From Streptomyces sp. SLBN-118 (GTDB lineage: Bacteria; Actinomycetota; Actinomycetes; Streptomycetales; Streptomycetaceae), in contig NZ_VFNP01000001.1 of NCBI RefSeq assembly GCF_006715635.1, positions 1,178,001-1,242,000 on the forward strand: a DNA stretch of 64,000 nt, given 5' to 3'. Shown here in pieces: positions 60,810 to 64,000 of the stretch. The notes under the pieces were generated by a model. The model had not been told where the DNA came from. It did not search any database and was given only the letters and a program-made list of their open reading frames with translations. A program made the translations under genes and the position numbers. Within the stretch, counting starts at the first letter, position 1; each line of letters starts with the position of its first letter.

Positions 60810-62450
60810 ATGTCTACTGCCCCCACCCACATCACCTGCTCCTCGCTCACTTTCGCCTGGCCGGACGGCACCGGCGTCTTCGACGACTTCCAGCTGGCGG
60901 TCGGTCCGGGCAGAACCGGGCTGATCGGTCTCAACGGGTCAGGAAAGTCAACGCTGTTGAAGCTGATCGCCGCCGAACTGACGCCGACGGACGGCACGGT
61001 CCGCACCACGGGCGAGGTCGGCTATCTGGCACAGGACCTCGTCCTCGACACGGCGCTACGGGTGGACGAAGTGCTGGGCATCGCCCGCACGCGCGCCGCC
61101 CTGCACGCCATCGAGGCGGGCGACCCGAGCGAGGAACACTTCACGACGGTCGGTGACGATTGGGACGTCGAGGAGCGGGCTCACGCCACCCTCGACCAGC
61201 TCGGGCTCGGCCGCATCGGGCTGGAGCGCACCATCGGCGAAGTCTCGGGCGGCGAGGGCGTCCTGCTGCGGCTGGCTGCTCTGCTGCTGGCCCGGCCCGG
61301 CGTGCTGCTGCTCGACGAGCCGACCAACAACCTCGATCTGTACGCGCGCCGAAGGCTGTACGAGGCCGTCGCCTCCTGGTCCGGCGTGATGGTCGTGGTC
61401 AGCCACGACCGTGAACTGCTGGAGCGGGTCGACCAGATCGCCGATCTGCGCGACGGGGAGGTCAGGTGGTACGGCGGCAACTTCTCCGCGTACGAGGAGG
61501 CACTCGCCGTCGAGCAGGACGCCGCGGAGCGGATGGTGCGCGTCGCCGAGGCGGACATGCAGCGGCAGAAGCGCGAACTGGCCGATTCCCACGTGAAGTT
61601 GGCGCGACGCAAGCGGTTCGGGCAGAAGAGTTATGAGAACCGGCGCGTACCCAAGATCATCGCCAATGCCCGCAAGGCCGAGGCCCAGGTCTCGGCGGGC
61701 AAACTCCGCCTCATGCACGAAGGCAGGCTCGCCGAGGCCAGGGAACGCCTCGACGAGGCTGTGGACGCGGTGCGCGACGACGACGAGATCCGCATCGAGC
61801 TGCCGTTCACCACGGTCCATCCGGGCCGGGACGTTCTGCGCCTGAGCGAGCTGCGGCTGCGCTACGGAGCCGAGGTGAGGGGAGAGTTCGAAATCCGCGG
61901 CCCCGAGAGGGTCGCGCTGCTCGGGCGCAACGGAGCGGGCAAGACGACGCTCCTGAGGACCATCGCAGGCGAGCTGGAGCCGCTCGCGGGTGAGGCCGTG
62001 GCGCAGGTCCCGGTGCGTTTTCTGCCGCAGCGGCTCGATGTGCTGGACGACGAGCTGAGCGTGGTGGAGAACGTGGCGCGGTTCGCGCCCGACGCCACCA
62101 ACAACCGGATCAGGGCGCGGCTGGCCCGCTTTCTCTTCCGGGGCGCGCGGGCCGACCAGCTTGCCGGGACGCTGTCGGGCGGTGAGCGGTTCCGCGCCGC
62201 ACTTGCCGCGCTGCTGCTCGCCGAACCGGCGCCGCAGCTGGTGATGCTGGACGAGCCGACGAACAATCTGGACATGGCGAGCGTCCGGAAGCTGACGGCG
62301 GCCCTGGAGTCGTACGAGGGAGCGCTGATCGTGGCGAGCCACGATGTGCCGTTCCTGGACTCGATCGGCATCACGCGCCGGCTGTTGCTGGACGGCGAAC
62401 TGCGCGACATCACGCCGGGCGAGGTACGGGAGGGGGCGCCGGGTCGCTGA
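60810..62450 (+). CDS. ABC-F family ribosome-associated ATPase
   Basis: 546 residues with two ABC domains and no membrane segments. NBD1 has GLNGSGKST, EVSGGEGVLLRLAALLLARP and LLLDEPTNNLDL. A charged linker (about 245-330, QRQKRELADSHVKLARRKRF) is the P-site tRNA interaction motif region. NBD2 has LGRNGAGKTT, TLSGGERFRAALAALLLAEP and VMLDEPTNNLDM. ABC-F proteins act on the ribosome and many rescue it from antibiotics. The ATG has GGGAG seven bases upstream. The promoter, leader peptide and hairpin suggest drug-inducible expression. Confidence 0.92.
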   Translation: MSTAPTHITCSSLTFAWPDGTGVFDDFQLAVGPGRTGLIGLNGSGKSTLLKLIAAELTPTDGTVRTTGEVGYLAQDLVLDTALRVDEVLGIARTRAALHAIEAGDPSEEHFTTVGDDWDVEERAHATLDQLGLGRIGLERTIGEVSGGEGVLLRLAALLLARPGVLLLDEPTNNLDLYARRRLYEAVASWSGVMVVVSHDRELLERVDQIADLRDGEVRWYGGNFSAYEEALAVEQDAAERMVRVAEADMQRQKRELADSHVKLARRKRFGQKSYENRRVPKIIANARKAEAQVSAGKLRLMHEGRLAEARERLDEAVDAVRDDDEIRIELPFTTVHPGRDVLRLSELRLRYGAEVRGEFEIRGPERVALLGRNGAGKTTLLRTIAGELEPLAGEAVAQVPVRFLPQRLDVLDDELSVVENVARFAPDATNNRIRARLARFLFRGARADQLAGTLSGGERFRAALAALLLAEPAPQLVMLDEPTNNLDMASVRKLTAALESYEGALIVASHDVPFLDSIGITRRLLLDGELRDITPGEVREGAPGR

Positions 62451-62533
62451 CACGGTCCGTAGGGATTCCATCACCCGAGCGCGGCGGGTCATGATGGGCG
62501 CCACCAGCCCCGTATCCCCCTGGAGAACCCCTC

Positions 62534-63310
62534 GTGCCCAGCAGGAAAGCCTTGATCCGCCGCCCCAGCCCGCGTCTCGCCGAGGGTCTGGTCACCCATG
62601 TCGAGCGCTCCCCTGTCGACGTCGAACTGGCGCTGGAACAGTGGGAGACGTACGCCGAGACCTTGCGTGAGCACGGTTGGGAGACCGTCGAGACGGAACC
62701 GGCCGACGACTGCCCGGACGGTGTGTTCATCGAGGACACGGTGGTGATGTTCCGCAATGTCGCGCTGATCGCCCGGCCGGGGGCCGAGTCCCGCAGGCCG
62801 GAGACGGCGGCCGTCGAGGAGACCGTGGCTCGCCTGGGCTGCTCGGTGAACTGGGTGTGGGAGCCGGGCACGCTCGACGGCGGAGATGTGCTCAAGGTCG
62901 GCGACACGATCTACGTGGGGCGCGGCGGGCGTACGAACGCGGCGGGCGTGCAGCAGCTGCGCGCCACGTTCGAGCCGCTGGGCGCCCGGGTCGTGGCGGT
63001 GCCGGTGACCAAGGTGCTGCATCTGAAGTCGGCGGTGACCGCGCTGCCCGACGGGGCCGTCATCGGCTACCCGCCGCTGGTGGACACCCCCACTGTCTTC
63101 CCGCGCCACCTGCCCGTGCCGGAGGAGTCGGGGGCGCATGTGGTGCTCCTCGGCGGCGGGAAGCTGCTGATGGCGGCGAGCGCGCCGAAGACGGCAGAGC
63201 TGTTCACGGATCTCGGCTACCAGCCCGTGATGGTGGACATCAGCGAGTTCGAGAAGCTCGAAGGCTGCGTGACCTGCCTCTCCGTACGCGTCCGCGACCT
63301 GTACGCATAA
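62534..63310 (+). CDS. ddaH: Dimethylargininase (N-omega,N-omega-dimethylarginine dimethylaminohydrolase)
   Basis: 258 residues of the amidinotransferase fold: FIEDTVVMFRNVALIARPGA, LDGGDVLKVGDTIYVGRGGR, catalytic His163 (KVLHLKSAVT) and catalytic Cys248 in GCVTCLSVRV. It hydrolyses methylated arginines to citrulline and methylamines. The GTG start follows GGAG at eight bases. Confidence 0.92.
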   Translation: MPSRKALIRRPSPRLAEGLVTHVERSPVDVELALEQWETYAETLREHGWETVETEPADDCPDGVFIEDTVVMFRNVALIARPGAESRRPETAAVEETVARLGCSVNWVWEPGTLDGGDVLKVGDTIYVGRGGRTNAAGVQQLRATFEPLGARVVAVPVTKVLHLKSAVTALPDGAVIGYPPLVDTPTVFPRHLPVPEESGAHVVLLGGGKLLMAASAPKTAELFTDLGYQPVMVDISEFEKLEGCVTCLSVRVRDLYA

Positions 63311-63379
63311 CGGAACGTAACCGGACATCCGTCATCCGGGCTTGGCCGGGGGCTTACTGCGGCCTTAACCTACGGTCTC

Positions 63380-63403
63380 GTAACCTACGAATACGTAGGT
63401 AAC
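63380..63403. promoter_or_regulatory. Near-perfect inverted repeat before the desaturase gene
   Basis: The arms GTAACCTACG (63380-63389) and CGTAGGTAAC (63394-63403) match at nine of ten positions around a four-base centre, 23 bp before the GTG start. A further half-site (taacctacgg) lies at 63366-63375. This is a likely operator for a TetR-type regulator of fatty-acid desaturation. Confidence 0.65.
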
Positions 63404-63426
63404 TGTCCCGTCCCCCTGGAGCACCC

Positions 63427-64000
63427 GTGACGATCACCTCTCCCCACCTCGGCAGTTCGGAAGCGTGGACTGACGCCCGACTGCTGTACGCGCTGGAAGA
63501 GGTGGTGGAGAAGGAGCTCAACCGCCATCTCAAGGTCGCCAAGGACTGGATGCCGCACGAGTACGTCCCGTTCGGCGACGGCCGCAACTTCCCCGGCTTC
63601 TTCGAGGACGGCCAGGCCTGGGAGTCCGAGCAGTCCAAGGTCACCGACATCGGCCGGATCGCGCTGGTGGTGAACCTGCTGACCGAGGACAACCTCCCCA
63701 GCTACCACCACGAGATCGCCTCGCTCTTCGGCCGCGACGGCGCCTGGGGCACCTGGGTGCACCGCTGGACCGCGGAAGAGGGCCGGCACGGCATCGTGAT
63801 GCGCGACTACCTGCTCACCTCGCGTGCGGTCGACCCGGACAAGCTCGAGGAGTTCCGGATGGCGCACATGGCGGAGGGCTTCGAGTCCGACAACCGCCAC
63901 TCGATGCTGCACTCCGTGGCGTACGTCGCCTTCCAGGAGCTCGCCACCCGCGTCTCGCACCGCAACACCGGCCACCAGTCCGGCGACCCGGTCTGCGACC
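63427..64000 (+). CDS. Acyl-ACP desaturase (DesA-like), 3' end outside window
   Basis: The first 191 residues are visible: a di-iron ferritin-like fatty-acid desaturase with the first ligand region LEEVVEKELNRHLKVAKDWM, VVNLLTEDNLPSYHHEIASL and the EExxH pair in AEEGRHGIVMRDYLL. It introduces a double bond into acyl-ACP. The GTG at 63427 has GGAG five bases upstream. Confidence 0.92.
   Translation, partial: MTITSPHLGSSEAWTDARLLYALEEVVEKELNRHLKVAKDWMPHEYVPFGDGRNFPGFFEDGQAWESEQSKVTDIGRIALVVNLLTEDNLPSYHHEIASLFGRDGAWGTWVHRWTAEEGRHGIVMRDYLLTSRAVDPDKLEEFRMAHMAEGFESDNRHSMLHSVAYVAFQELATRVSHRNTGHQSGDPVCD

Overview
This is a stretch of Streptomyces chromosome. The DNA is GC-rich with strong third-position G/C. 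It carries an SsgA-family sporulation protein, a CebR-type LacI operator set, Tat and Sec secreted hydrolases, and GTG/TTG starts behind GGAGG-type ribosome binding sites. The window falls into two parts. From 1 to about 29.5 kb is an accessory region littered with broken insertion sequences (IS3, IS110, IS701, IS5, IS630-like and integrase-type). From about 29.7 kb to the end the DNA is core-like, with intact operons and no transposon debris.

Accessory part. A stub of a sugar-ABC permease (2-88) is cut off by the window edge. A LuxR/NB-ARC regulator (428-2755) sits between two directly repeated IS3 remnants. A Tat-exported tannase-like esterase (3451-5124) takes its stop codon from an IS3 end. 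The centrepiece is a six-gene minus-strand set (15255 down to 6460). It encodes two KAS III-like condensing enzymes, an AMP ligase with a membrane tail, an NAD(P)-dependent 3-beta-HSD-type reductase, a GNAT acetyltransferase and a one-module NRPS. The first four match, in kind and order, the lipstatin (lstA-D) logic for a 2-alkyl-3-hydroxy beta-lactone. The NRPS reads an asparagine code (DLTKIGEIGK) and an N-acetyltransferase stands where lipstatin has a formyltransferase. The predicted product is an N-acetyl-asparaginyl ester beta-lactone, that is, esterastin or a close relative. The LAL-type regulator upstream has lost its ATPase half exactly at an IS3 terminus.

Next come two large secreted GH92 alpha-mannosidases flanking a MalEFG-type ABC importer (19031-28713), with the same TGACAACGnTGTCA operator upstream of both mannosidases. 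This is an alpha-mannoside uptake and degradation locus.

Core-like part. A secreted peptidase set (M14 and S15 overlapping by 4 nt, M1 divergent) is followed by a beta-glucan locus. That locus has a CebR-like LacI repressor, a secreted GH81 endo-beta-1,3-glucanase with a CBM56-like tail, and a SBP-permease-permease-GH1 operon. Three copies of a GAGCGCTC-core operator tie the locus together. Then come an MpaB/DUF2236 protein, a sphingomyelinase-like phosphodiesterase, a CDF metal exporter, a streptogrisin-type protease, an EamA transporter and a MerR regulator. A fatty-acid/acyl-CoA catabolic operon follows (CaiB, acyl-CoA dehydrogenase, thiolase, FadB-like). The tail holds a PH-domain protein, a saccharopine-dehydrogenase-like reductase, a tiny membrane protein, endonuclease V, a YCII protein, a secreted beta-propeller, an SsgA-like protein, an ABC-F protein behind a leader peptide, dimethylargininase and the start of an acyl-ACP desaturase.

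The most interesting item is the putative esterastin-type beta-lactone cluster. Second are the two copies of a conserved non-coding IS110 tail, which may carry remnants of a guide (bridge/seek) RNA.
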